DNA from: Pseudomonas kairouanensis
GTDB taxonomy: Bacteria; Pseudomonadota; Gammaproteobacteria; Pseudomonadales; Pseudomonadaceae
Length of the DNA stretch: 64,000 nt
NCBI RefSeq assembly: GCF_004682055.1
Contig: NZ_QUZU01000035.1
Span: 1-64,000, forward strand
Reading direction: 5' to 3'
Each line of letters starts with the position of its first letter. Positions within the stretch are counted from its first letter, which is position 1. Positions 53,702 to 62,230 of the stretch are shown in pieces. The position numbers and the translations under genes are program-made. Under the pieces are notes generated by a model that saw nothing but the letters and a program-made list of their open reading frames with translations, had not been told where the DNA came from and searched no databases.

Positions 53702-55360
53702 TCAGGGCGAATGCGTGATGTCGGCAATATCTTCGGCCGAGAGCGCGCCGGTGTCGGACGTTTCCAACACTACATACGCACTGCTGCAAAACAACGAGTT
53801 GAGGCGTTTCATGTCGGCAATCAGCTCCAGGTGTAGGGAACTGGTCTCCAGGCTCTGTACGATTTTGCGCTGCAATCGGCTGACGTGAGCGTGGGCCAGG
53901 CGGCGTTCCTGGGCGCGAAAGCGGCGCTTCTCACGCAGCAATTGGCGGGCGCTTTCCGGGTCGGCACTGAGGAATACCGACAGCCCCAGGCGCAGGTTGG
54001 CGATCAACTGGCTGTGCAGGCCGGAGAGTTCTTCCAGGCCGACTTCGGAGAACTGTCGGCGCTGGGAGGTCTTTTGTTGCTGGACCTTGCGCAACATGCG
54101 CTCGATCAGGTCGCCGGCGAGCTTCAAGTTGATCGACAGTTCGATGATCTCGGCCCAGCGCCGGCTGTCCTGCTCGCTCAGGTCTTCACGGGGCATTTGC
54201 GCCAGGTAGAGTTTGATCGCGCTGTACAGGGCTTCGACGTCGTCGCTGAGGCTGCGCATCTCTTGGGTGATGGCGGTTTGTTTGCCCCGCAGCACCTCTT
54301 GCATCGAGGTCAGCATGTTGTCGATCAGGTCGCCCAGGCGCAGGGTTTCCCGCGCGGCGTTGGCCAGGGCCAGGCTTGGCGTGCTGAGGGCGGTCGGGTC
54401 CAGGTGGCGCGGCTTGGCCTTGCCGTTGGCTTCCTGTTGTTCTGGCAGCAGCCAGGCGCAAAGGCGGGCCATCGGGCCGATGGTGGGCAACAGGATCAGG
54501 CAGCGGCTGACGTTGTAGAGCAGGTGGAAGGTGATGACCATGCCTTGGACGTTGTAGTCCAAGCCGTCCATCCAGCGTACGAGGGGGTCAAGGACCGGGA
54601 TGATCAGCAGCAGGCCGATCAGCTTGTACAACAGGCTGCCCAAGGCCACCTGGCGACCGGCGGCGTTCTGCATGTTGGTGCTGAGGAAGGCCAGCACGCC
54701 GCTGCCGATGTTGGCGCCGATCACCAGGCCGATGGCCACGTGCAAGCCGATCACCCCGGCGCCGGCCAGGGTGGCGGTGAGTAGTACGGCGGCGAGGCTG
54801 GAGTAGGAAATCATCGCGAACAGCGCACCGACCAGGGCGTCCAGCAAAATGTCGCCGGTCAGCGAGGCGAAGATGACTTTGACGCCCTGGGCGTGGGTAA
54901 TTGGCCCTGCGGCTTCCACAATCAATTGCAGCGCCAGAATGATCAGGCCCAGGCCGATGCCCACGCGGCCCATCTGCCCTGCCCGCGTCTGTTTGCGCGA
55001 CAGGAAGAAAATCACGCCCAGAAAAATCAGCAGCGGCGACAGCCACGACAGGTCAAACGTCAGTACCCGTGCCATCAAGGCTGTACCGACGTCGGCACCG
55101 AGCATGGTCGCCAGGGCGGGCATCAGCCCCATCAACCCTTGGCCGACGAACGAAGTCACCAGCATTGCCGTGGCATTGCTGCTCTGCACCATGGCCGTCA
55201 CCAGGATGCCCGCGACAAACGCCAGCCAGCGCTTGGACATGTTCTGCCCGATCACTTGGCGCAAGTTGGAGCCGTAGACCCGCAGGATGCCGGTACGGAC
55301 GATGTGCGTGCCCCAGATAAGCAGGGTCACGGCGGAAAGCAGATTGAGCAACGTCAGCAT
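53702..55360 (-). CDS. Na/Pi cotransporter family protein with PhoU-like domain
   Basis: 552-aa protein. The first 300 residues hold two Na_Pi repeats with the QSS motif (TAMVQSSNATAMLVTSFVGQGL and SSLAAVLLTATLAGAGV). The last 200 form a PhoU-like helical domain (LRLGDLIDNMLTSM, DLIERMLRKVQQ). The family exports or imports phosphate. No Pho box was recognised upstream. Confidence 0.9.
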   Translation of the reverse strand: MLTLLNLLSAVTLLIWGTHIVRTGILRVYGSNLRQVIGQNMSKRWLAFVAGILVTAMVQSSNATAMLVTSFVGQGLMGLMPALATMLGADVGTALMARVLTFDLSWLSPLLIFLGVIFFLSRKQTRAGQMGRVGIGLGLIILALQLIVEAAGPITHAQGVKVIFASLTGDILLDALVGALFAMISYSSLAAVLLTATLAGAGVIGLHVAIGLVIGANIGSGVLAFLSTNMQNAAGRQVALGSLLYKLIGLLLIIPVLDPLVRWMDGLDYNVQGMVITFHLLYNVSRCLILLPTIGPMARLCAWLLPEQQEANGKAKPRHLDPTALSTPSLALANAARETLRLGDLIDNMLTSMQEVLRGKQTAITQEMRSLSDDVEALYSAIKLYLAQMPREDLSEQDSRRWAEIIELSINLKLAGDLIERMLRKVQQQKTSQRRQFSEVGLEELSGLHSQLIANLRLGLSVFLSADPESARQLLREKRRFRAQERRLAHAHVSRLQRKIVQSLETSSLHLELIADMKRLNSLFCSSAYVVLETSDTGALSAEDIADITHSP

Positions 55361-55530
55361 GCTCGGCCCCCCGTGTGGGTGTGCCTCAACTGAGGCGAAG
55401 GAAATGTGCCGCGTGCCGGTCTACGTCTTGTATTTAAGCTGTAGTTGGACAATGGCCTGCGCGCCAGCATCGCATAGCTGATTCGGGGATTGAAACAAAT
55501 GTGTCATGAAATCAACTTTTTGCGGATGCA

Positions 55531-55558
55531 AAAAAGGGGCTTGTAAAAGCCCCTTTTT
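55531..55558. terminator. Bidirectional terminator between terC and the Na/Pi gene
   Basis: A 12-bp stem AAAAAGGGGCTT/AAGCCCCTTTTT (55531-55542 and 55547-55558) with A- and T-runs on both sides. It ends the terC transcript on the minus strand. Confidence 0.9.
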
Positions 55559-55572
55559 GGTCTGGCTCGGGT

Positions 55573-56340
55573 TTATTGACCCGGAATGTCCTTACGCAGT
55601 TTCACTGGATCCTGCTGTTTCTTCTTTTTGGCGATGGCGGTGCGCATCTTGATGTTCACCGCTTCTACCGCCAGCGAGAACGCCATGGCGAAGTAGACGT
55701 AGCCTTTAGGCACATGCACATCGAAGGATTCGGCGATCAGCACGGTACCGACCACCAGCAGGAACGACAGCGCGAGCATCTTCAGCGACGGGTGCTTGTC
55801 GATGAATTCGCTGATGGTGCCGGCGGCCAGCATCATCACCAGTACGGCCACGACAATCGCCGCAACCATGACGGGCACATGGGAAACCATGCCGACGGCG
55901 GTGATGACCGAGTCCAGTGAGAACACGATGTCGATGATGGCGATCTGGATGATGGTGTAGATGAACTTGCCGCCGGCGCCTTTTGGCTCGTCGTGGGTTT
56001 CGTCTTCACCTTCCAGGGCGTGGTACATCTCCTGGGAGCTTTTCCACAGCAGGAACAGACCACCGAAGAACAGGATCAGGTCGCGACCGGAAATGCCCTG
56101 CCCGAACACCACGAACAGATCGGCGGTCAGTTGCATCACCCAGGTGATCGACAGCAGCAACAGGATGCGCGTAACCATGGCCAGGGCCAGGCCGAAGATC
56201 CGTGTGCGTGCCTGCATATGCTTGGGCATGCGGCTGACCAGGATCGAAATCATGATGATGTTATCGATGCCCAGGACGATCTCAAGGGCCGTCAGGGTGA
56301 AGAAGGCAATCCAGATCTCTGGATTGGTCAGCCATTCCAT
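55573..56340 (-). CDS. TerC family membrane protein
   Basis: 255-aa protein with about seven helices and the TerC signatures FFTLTALEIVLGIDNIIMISIL and DIVFSLDSVITAVGM, which carry the acidic residues thought to bind metal (Mn or Ca export). The start at 56340 has AAAGGAA upstream. No tellurite genes are nearby, so a housekeeping metal role is likely. Confidence 0.92.
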   Translation of the reverse strand: MEWLTNPEIWIAFFTLTALEIVLGIDNIIMISILVSRMPKHMQARTRIFGLALAMVTRILLLLSITWVMQLTADLFVVFGQGISGRDLILFFGGLFLLWKSSQEMYHALEGEDETHDEPKGAGGKFIYTIIQIAIIDIVFSLDSVITAVGMVSHVPVMVAAIVVAVLVMMLAAGTISEFIDKHPSLKMLALSFLLVVGTVLIAESFDVHVPKGYVYFAMAFSLAVEAVNIKMRTAIAKKKKQQDPVKLRKDIPGQ

Positions 56341-56405
56341 GTGTATTCCTTTGAGCAAGTGTTAAACCGCGCAAGCTGCAGCGCCGCGCGGTTGGGTTGG
56401 TACGA

Positions 56406-57713
56406 TTATAGAGTGCTGAACAGCGGAAAAATCCCCATCAGCAATGCGGCGAACATTATGCACAGGCAAACCAGCACTGCCCACTTGAGGGTGAAGCGCT
56501 GGTGATCGCCAAATTCGATCCCGGCCAGGGCCACCAACAGGTAGGTGGACGGTACCAGCGGGCTGAGCAAGTGCACCGGCTGGCCGACGATGGAGGCGCG
56601 GGCCATTTCCACGGCGGTGATGCCGTAGTGGCTGGCGGCTTCGGCCAGCACCGGCAGTACGCCGTAGTAGAACGCGTCGTTGGACATGAAGAAGGTGAAC
56701 GGCATGCTCACCAGCGCGGTGATCACTGCCAGGTACGGGCCCAGTGCGTCAGGGATGACCGCCAGCAGGCTCTTGGACATGGCGTCGACCATGCCGGTGC
56801 CCGACAGGATGCCGGTGAAGATACCGGCCGCGAAGATCAGGCCAGTCACCGCCAGCACGCTGCCGGAGTGGGCGGCAATACGGTCTTTCTGCATCTGCAG
56901 GCACGGGTAGTTGACGATCATCGCGATACTGAACGCCACCATGAACAGCACTGGCAGCGGCAACAGACCGGCAATCAGCGTGCACATCAGGGCGAAGGTC
57001 AGGGCGCCGTTGAACCAGATCAGCTTCGGACGGCGGGCGTCCGGGAATTGGGACACGCTGATTTCGCTGTGGTCGATCTCATCGCCTTGCAGGTGCAGCT
57101 CACCCAGGCGGGCACGCTCGCGCTTGCCGTACATGTAGGCGATCCCCAGGATCGCCACGACACCGGCAGCCATGGCCGGGATCATCGGTACGAAAATGTC
57201 CGAAGGGTCCACATGCAGCGCACTGGCGGCACGGGCAGTCGGGCCGCCCCAAGGGGTCATGTTCATCACGCCACCGGCGAGGATGATCAGGCCGGCCATG
57301 ATCCGTGGGCTCATGCCGATGCGTTGGTACAGCGGCAGCATGGCGGCCACGCAGATCATGTAGGTGGTGGCGCCATCACCGTCCAGGGAAACCACCAAGG
57401 CCAGTACGGCGGTGCCGACCGAGACCTTCAGCGGGTCGCCCTTGACCATCTTGAGGATCTTGCGCACGGCCGGGTCGAACAGGCCGGAGTCGATCATCAG
57501 GGCAAAGTAGAGGATGGCAAACATCAGCATCACGCCGGTCGGCGCCAGCTTGGTGATGCCTGCAAGCATCATCGGGCCGATCTCGGGTGCGAAACCACCG
57601 AACAGCGCGAACAGGATCGGCACGATGATCAAGGCGATCAGCGCGGACAGGCGCTTGGTCATGATCAGGAACATGAACGTGATGACCATGGCAAAGCCAA
57701 GGAAAGTCAGCAT
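56406..57713 (-). CDS. CitMHS family citrate:metal symporter
   Basis: 435-aa membrane carrier with 11-12 helices. It matches the CitMHS family (YFALMIDSGLFDPAVRKILK, SLDGDGATTYMICVAAMLPLYQR, PFTFFMSNDAFYYGVLPVLAE), which imports citrate with a divalent cation and protons. In many Pseudomonas a two-component system lies beside it; none is seen here. Confidence 0.92.
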   Translation of the reverse strand: MLTFLGFAMVITFMFLIMTKRLSALIALIIVPILFALFGGFAPEIGPMMLAGITKLAPTGVMLMFAILYFALMIDSGLFDPAVRKILKMVKGDPLKVSVGTAVLALVVSLDGDGATTYMICVAAMLPLYQRIGMSPRIMAGLIILAGGVMNMTPWGGPTARAASALHVDPSDIFVPMIPAMAAGVVAILGIAYMYGKRERARLGELHLQGDEIDHSEISVSQFPDARRPKLIWFNGALTFALMCTLIAGLLPLPVLFMVAFSIAMIVNYPCLQMQKDRIAAHSGSVLAVTGLIFAAGIFTGILSGTGMVDAMSKSLLAVIPDALGPYLAVITALVSMPFTFFMSNDAFYYGVLPVLAEAASHYGITAVEMARASIVGQPVHLLSPLVPSTYLLVALAGIEFGDHQRFTLKWAVLVCLCIMFAALLMGIFPLFSTL

Positions 57714-57973
57714 AGGAATACTCCAGGCGTAGCGCGGCTAGGGAATGGCGAACCGGGTGGGGCTCAGCGCAGAACGAAAGGCACGAGGCGTACGGGGGGA
57801 GTTGGCGCAAACAGGCGGGTACGGGCGGACATCGGGAATCACCATTGTTGTTGTGTACAGCCGGTCTGTTGCCGGCAGTTGGAGGCGATCCTAGACGGGA
57901 AAGCTTTCAGCCAGCTTTCGCTGGCAAAACAGGTGATGAAGGGAAGTGGCAAGGTCTGTGGATTTATGCAGAT
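57714..57973. other. Gene-free region upstream of the CitMHS gene
   Basis: 260 bp holding the presumed promoter of the citrate transporter. I see no convincing gene, operator or strong hairpin in it. Confidence 0.4.
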
Positions 57974-58073
57974 CCAAATGTGGGAGGGGGCTTGCTCCCG
58001 ATTGCGGTGTGTCAGCCACCAGATTTATCTGCTGACCCACTGCAATCGGGAGCAAGCCCCCTCCCACATTTGG
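57974..58073. repeat. REP doublet, variant GGGGGCTTGCTCCC
   Basis: Inverted arms (57974-58009 and 58043-58073) with the core GTGGGAGGGGGCTTGCTCCC, intermediate between the two other classes in the window. It lies downstream of the DUF4105 gene. Confidence 0.9.
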
Positions 58074-58093
58074 ACTTTGTTTGACTGGAGTGC

Positions 58094-60055
58094 TTAGGGT
58101 AATTCAAGGCCGCCGGCAGCTTTGTGCAGCTTGCGCAAGTGCTCACCCACCTGCTTGAGGTTGGCCTCGCACGCCGCAATCTCATCGGCACGGGCCGGGT
58201 CCAGCAGTGCCCTCACCTCTTTATCCAGGTCACCGGTCAGCGATTGCAGCTGCTTCTGGCGCTCGGCGCTTTCCGATTCCAGGCGTTTGGCTTCCGACGG
58301 TTGCGGCAGGCCGTAGCCGCCGCTGTCCAGCAGTTCTGCCGGGCGGCTGAGGAAGCCGCTGTTGGCGAGGATTTGTTGCAGGGTGTGGTTGGCCCTTTCC
58401 ATGCCGCCGTTTTTAAGCTCGCGGGCGCCGAGGTAGCGTTGTTTGACCTCGTCTTGAGCGAGCATCAGTTGTTTGCGAAAGCTCGCCTGTTCCAGCAACA
58501 ACAGTGCTGCGCTGGTACGCAAGTCGGCCTGCTCGAACCACGGCCGACGTTCGGCAGCGCTGAGGGCCAGCCAGTCCTCGACCTGGGTCTGTTTGATTGG
58601 CAGATGCTTGCGCAATACGTCGAACATCGCCTGGTAGCGCTCGCGGAAAGAGTCGAAGTGATAGCCCAGGCGCAGGGCTCTACGTTTGTCCTCGAGTACG
58701 CTGGTGTCGGCCAGGCCGCGGGCGCTGAGCACTTCCAGCAAACCGTTGGGGGTGATGTTGTCCAGGCCGGTCAGTCGCGGGTTGGCGCTGCCACTGCGTA
58801 ACAGCTTCAGGCTTTCCACGGCGCAGTTATTGGAAATGAAGAAGTAACTGCCGTCGTAGCTCCAATGCATCTCGGCGGCGTGCTCGACGGTGTCGTTGAT
58901 CTCCTGGCGCGTGAGTTTCAGGGGCACGGAAGCAAGGCCGCGCAATTCGGTCTTGGTGTATTCGTCGATCACTTGGGCCAGCGGCAGCACGAACAGCCGC
59001 GAGGGGTACTTGCCCACCAGGCCATCCCAACTCGACAGCTGAACGTCACCGACGAAGGCGCGGTATGACAAGACCAAATGCTGGTCCAGGTCCAGCCGGC
59101 AATCCGGGCCACGCGGGCGGCCAGGGGCGCAGATCACCAGGCGCAACATGCTGTGGCCCCAGCGGCTGACCAGGTTCTGGTTGGCTTCGGCCAGCAGGTA
59201 GTCGATTTCGTAGACGCGTTCCGGATCGATCTGGCCCAGTGGAGTCTTGGCGAAGTCGTTACCGGCGTTCAGGAAAGGATAGGTCTTGGCGCAGGTGTCT
59301 TGTTCAGGCGGCGCCCAGCCGAAGTGTTCCTTGTAATAACGGAACAGTGCGGGGCGTCGGCAGCCGTAGCTGGGGTCGAGCAGGAAGTACTCCATGTTGA
59401 CCGCGACGAACTCCAGTGGGCTGCTGGTTTCGTAGATATCCGGGCTGCGGGCGACTTGATGGTTGTGCTGCTCGCGTTCGCCACGGCGGCCGACGTATTG
59501 CGGCCAGCCGGCGAGGTCCAGCAGGCGTGGGTCGTCGCTCAGGGTGAAGCGGCGGTCATTCTGGCCACGGCATTGATCGGGCAGGCCGATCAGGCCGGTG
59601 ATGTTGTTCTGGCGGTTGCAGCGGTTGATCAGCGCGCGTTCGTCTTTGGACCACAGGCGTGCACGGTCATAGATGTGGGTCAGCTCATGCAGCACGGTGG
59701 CAAGCATTTCCCGGCGCACGGTGCCGTGGGGGCGGTTGGTTTTCTGGGTGGCGGCGGAGCCGTCGGTGAGGCTGGCGAGCAGGTTGCTGTTAAGGTCCAG
59801 CTCGGACACCAGGGAGGCCTGGCCGTAGGCGTTCTCGGGCATTTTGTCGGTCCAGCCGACATCAATGCGCCGGTCCAGTTGCTCGACAAAGCGCGGCGGC
59901 AATGCCCGCAGCGCTTCATCGAGCAATGCCTGGCTGGCCTGCTGCTGGGCCGGGCTCAAGCCTTCGGCCTTGAGCCGCAGTTGCAGGCTGGCCTGGGCTG
60001 CGCCTGCACTGAGCAGCACAGCCCACGCCAATAGCCAGGCGACCAGGCGCCTCAC
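58094..60055 (-). CDS. DUF4105 (Lnb-like) envelope protein with HExxH motif
   Basis: 653-aa exported protein (signal peptide to about residue 22, AQA-S). Two possible catalytic regions are seen. First, a zinc-peptidase motif HELTHIYD (H123, E124, H127) with nearby Glu residues in EFVAVNMEYF (215, 222). Second, a DUF4105 domain with a candidate Cys-His pair, H301 in RWGHSMLRLV and C411 in FFISNNCAVESL. DUF4105 was, as I recall, recently tied to a lipoprotein N-acyltransferase (Lnb). The last 150 residues are helical. Its start overlaps the stop of the first DUF2388 gene, so they are one operon. Confidence 0.85.
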   Translation of the reverse strand: MRRLVAWLLAWAVLLSAGAAQASLQLRLKAEGLSPAQQQASQALLDEALRALPPRFVEQLDRRIDVGWTDKMPENAYGQASLVSELDLNSNLLASLTDGSAATQKTNRPHGTVRREMLATVLHELTHIYDRARLWSKDERALINRCNRQNNITGLIGLPDQCRGQNDRRFTLSDDPRLLDLAGWPQYVGRRGEREQHNHQVARSPDIYETSSPLEFVAVNMEYFLLDPSYGCRRPALFRYYKEHFGWAPPEQDTCAKTYPFLNAGNDFAKTPLGQIDPERVYEIDYLLAEANQNLVSRWGHSMLRLVICAPGRPRGPDCRLDLDQHLVLSYRAFVGDVQLSSWDGLVGKYPSRLFVLPLAQVIDEYTKTELRGLASVPLKLTRQEINDTVEHAAEMHWSYDGSYFFISNNCAVESLKLLRSGSANPRLTGLDNITPNGLLEVLSARGLADTSVLEDKRRALRLGYHFDSFRERYQAMFDVLRKHLPIKQTQVEDWLALSAAERRPWFEQADLRTSAALLLLEQASFRKQLMLAQDEVKQRYLGARELKNGGMERANHTLQQILANSGFLSRPAELLDSGGYGLPQPSEAKRLESESAERQKQLQSLTGDLDKEVRALLDPARADEIAACEANLKQVGEHLRKLHKAAGGLELP

Positions 60056-60372
60056 AGAGCGAGGATAGCTTCGGCGAGGCTCTGGTCACTGGCATCGCGC
60101 GTTTCTGGCAAGCGCGTACGAATGGTGTCGAAGGCCGCTTCCAGTTGTGCGCCGCGGATTTCTCCATTGCTGGCGACGAAACTGGCGGCATCATCGTGGG
60201 CTTCGCGCACGACTTTGGAGTCGCGGATAGAAGTGGTGGTGTCCGAAGTGAAATCAATGGTGCGACCGGAGGCACGAACAATGATGTTACTGGTGGCCAC
60301 CAGGGTGTGTGCCTGGGCAACATCGGCCAACAACAGCAGGCCAAGGGTGGCGGCGATCAGCGGGCTACGCAT
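60052..60372 (-). CDS. DUF2388 secreted protein, copy 1
   Basis: 106-aa protein with a signal peptide ending in AQA-HT. The conserved core is KVVREAHDDAASFVASNGEIRGAQLEAAFDTIR, ending SLAEAILAL, which defines DUF2388. The function is unknown. It overlaps the DUF4105 start by four bases. Two paralogues lie upstream on the same strand. Confidence 0.88.
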   Translation of the reverse strand: MRSPLIAATLGLLLLADVAQAHTLVATSNIIVRASGRTIDFTSDTTTSIRDSKVVREAHDDAASFVASNGEIRGAQLEAAFDTIRTRLPETRDASDQSLAEAILAL

Positions 60373-60398
60373 GGAAAGACTCCGAAATACAAAGATGA

Positions 60399-60707
60399 TT
60401 ATTGGACGAGAATTGCTTGCGCCAGTTCACGGTCGCTGGCGTTTAGTTTTGGTTGGGTGCGGCGCAGGTAATCCAATGCCGATTCCAGCCGAGCGCCACG
60501 CCATTGTCCGTCAGTGGCGATGAACGCCGCCGCATCATCCTGGGCGGCCACGATCACTTTCCGGTCGAAGGGGGCGGACGTCACCTTGCTGGTGGCGTAC
60601 GCGCTCGCGACGGTGCCCTGCGTAGTCAAATCAAAGGCCGATGCCAATGGCGACCAGCCGGCGGAAAATACGATAGGAACTATGAATAAACGGTATGAAA
60701 AAGCCAT
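60399..60707 (-). CDS. DUF2388 secreted protein, copy 2
   Basis: 102-aa protein, signal peptide ending in ASA-FD, core KVIVAAQDDAAAFIATDGQWRGARLESALDYLR. It is the most divergent of the three (about half identical over the core). The start at 60707 (MAFSYRLFIV) has only a weak RBS, so coupling or a different start is possible. Confidence 0.85.
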   Translation of the reverse strand: MAFSYRLFIVPIVFSAGWSPLASAFDLTTQGTVASAYATSKVTSAPFDRKVIVAAQDDAAAFIATDGQWRGARLESALDYLRRTQPKLNASDRELAQAILVQ

Positions 60708-60787
60708 GGGACTCGACAACTGAAAGCGAGCGCAAAGGCTAGCGCAATGCCCGGGCGAGAGCCAGCGCCAGGGCATCACGCCTGCAT

Positions 60788-61108
60788 TCAGATGGCGAGG
60801 ATGGCTTGGGCCAACTGCGCGTCAGATGCCGTGTTCAGTTGTGGGGCTTGTTGGCGGATCTGGGCCAGGGCGCTTTCGAGCTTCACACCGCGAATGGCAC
60901 CTTCGCTGGCAACAAAGCTGGCGGCGTCATCACGGGCTGCGCGTACCACTTTGTTGTCGCGCAGGGACGACGTGGCATCGGAAGTGGCATCGGAGGTCGC
61001 TTTGAGGGCGCCAACGATCGAGTCGGTGGTCACGATAAAGCTGGTCGCGTTGGCGTTGGCAGCCACGGCCAACAGGGCGGCAGCACTCAGCAGGCGAAGA
61101 CGGGACAT
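60788..61108 (-). CDS. DUF2388 secreted protein, copy 3
   Basis: 106-aa protein, signal peptide ending in ANA-TS, core KVVRAARDDAASFVASEGAIRGVKLESALAQIR. A short repeat DATSDATSSL precedes the core. AAAGGAG lies before the ATG. It is the first gene of the four-gene unit ending in DUF4105. Confidence 0.88.
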   Translation of the reverse strand: MSRLRLLSAAALLAVAANANATSFIVTTDSIVGALKATSDATSDATSSLRDNKVVRAARDDAASFVASEGAIRGVKLESALAQIRQQAPQLNTASDAQLAQAILAI

Positions 61109-61244
61109 GGGGTGACTCCTTTAGGTGAGCGGATAGCGTGGCGCAGGGCAGCCATTGAGGATCAGACGCCTGCTCTAGACAGTTCGCCACGCAGTGGCTG
61201 GATATTAAGCCGCCGTTTATCCGTTCGGGAAGCGTCTTGACTGC

Positions 61245-61433
61245 CTAGTCACGCCAGAAAGGTTTAGCCAGCTCGGTCAGGCGGTCGCTGGGGCTGATGC
61301 CCACGTCAGACAGTTCGCGTCGATCCAGTTGCGCCAGTTGGCGTCGCTCGTGGGCGTGGCGCGCCCATTTCGCCAGGGTGCGGGCGGTGGTGCTCAACAG
61401 CCGTCGATAGAGAGGAGGGGTTTGCGTATCCAT
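61245..61433 (-). CDS. DUF1127 small protein
   Basis: 62-aa basic protein ending in the DUF1127 motif HERRQLAQLDRRELSDVGISPSDRLTELAKPFW. DUF1127 proteins bind RNA in some alphaproteobacteria (CcaF1) and act in stress or phosphate responses. The upstream 100 bp contain CTGTAC-type motifs. Confidence 0.88.
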   Translation of the reverse strand: MDTQTPPLYRRLLSTTARTLAKWARHAHERRQLAQLDRRELSDVGISPSDRLTELAKPFWRD

Positions 61434-61489
61434 GGCTGGCGCCTTTCATGAGGTTCTGGAACACCATGTTGGGTGAGGCGCGATAACCG

Positions 61490-61548
61490 ATACAGATACA
61501 CCAATATCAAATTGTACTGCTTAACTGTTTTGTTTTTAAAACTGTACC
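61490..61548. promoter_or_regulatory. ATACAG/CTGTAC motifs upstream of the first DUF1127 gene
   Basis: ATACAG at 61490-61495, GTACTG at 61514-61519 and AACTGTACC at 61540-61548 lie 57-115 bp upstream of the start. The flanks are partly mirror-related (ATTGG after the last; CCAAT after the first). Confidence 0.45.
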
Positions 61549-61601
61549 TATTGGTTTGACTGGCTTCTGTGCGGCTGCAAAAAAACCAGCATTCCAAGTA
61601 C

Positions 61602-61640
61602 AACAAAGCCCGCCTCCGGTTACCCGGGGCGGGCTTTGTT
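61602..61640. terminator. Terminator between the two DUF1127 genes
   Basis: A perfect 13-bp stem AACAAAGCCCGCC/GGCGGGCTTTGTT (61602-61614 and 61628-61640). On the minus strand it follows the second DUF1127 gene. Confidence 0.85.
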
Positions 61641-61696
61641 TTGACAAATCTGGTTGCTGGCAGTGGACCCTACAGGTCAGGGCCAGCGAGCGCTAA

Positions 61697-61912
61697 TCAG
61701 CGCCAGAACGGCTTGCTCAGCTCTTCGTAGCGTTGAGCTTCGCTGATACCGGCGTCAGCCAGCAGACGCGAATCCAGACGAGCCAGTTGGTGGCGGCTGG
61801 AGATGCGGCGCTGCCACAACATCAGGTTGGCGATAACGCGCAAAGGCAGGGAAGCCTGGGTGTTTACAGCTTTTTCTTCGAAGAACAGATCGGAACTGAG
61901 TGTACGTTCCAT
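61697..61912 (-). CDS. DUF1127 small protein
   Basis: 71-aa protein with the C-terminal DUF1127 motif SRHQLARLDSRLLADAGISEAQRYEELSKPFWR, similar to the neighbouring copy, and a different N-terminus. GGAAGG precedes the ATG. Its upstream region has dense CTGTAC motifs. Confidence 0.9.
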   Translation of the reverse strand: MERTLSSDLFFEEKAVNTQASLPLRVIANLMLWQRRISSRHQLARLDSRLLADAGISEAQRYEELSKPFWR

Positions 61913-61994
61913 GATGACATCCTTCCGCTTGTGGCGGGTTTAGGTAGTGGTTTAACTGATGCCAATGATCCTCCTGTGACGCAAGACTCTCTAG

Positions 61995-62228
61995 ATACAG
62001 TTCACCTGTATTGTGAGGGGCCAGTTAACTGTTTAAGGGGGCTGTACTGTACGGAAATGGGGCAACTGTACCTGTCTGCACTGAAACAGTGCGAAATAGG
62101 CATTTTCGATGAATTGTGTAGGAGAATTCGGTAGGAATTGACCGGTACAGAAGTACAGTTTTTTTCAGAAAGTCAGTGGATGCAGCCGGGCTGATGAAAC
62201 TGTATGTACATCAGCCCGTATCTGTACC
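61995..62228. promoter_or_regulatory. Cluster of ACTGTAC/ATACAG motifs
   Basis: Within a 318-bp gene-free region there is a perfect inverted repeat ATACAG-N5-CTGTAT (61995-62011), CTGTACTGTAC (62042-62052), AACTGTACC (62064-62072), two GTACAG copies (62145-62150 and 62153-62158), AACTGTATG (62198-62206) and CTGTACC (62222-62228). An extra dyad GCACTG-AAA-CAGTGC lies at 62078-62092. The density and repeated core suggest operator sites for one regulator, possibly GntR/MocR-type. Confidence 0.55.
62187..62218. terminator. Hairpin after the CoA-transferase gene
   Basis: A 10-bp stem CGGGCTGATG/CATCAGCCCG (62187-62196 and 62209-62218) at the 3' end of the CoA-transferase gene. It lacks a T-run, and its loop holds one of the CTGTA motifs. 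Confidence 0.55.
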
Positions 62229-62230
62229 AA

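Noticed and set aside
55361..55530. Possible Pho box upstream of the Na/Pi cotransporter gene
   Set aside because: A TTTCATGACAC-like stretch was seen on the minus strand, but no tandem CTGTCAT pattern fits.
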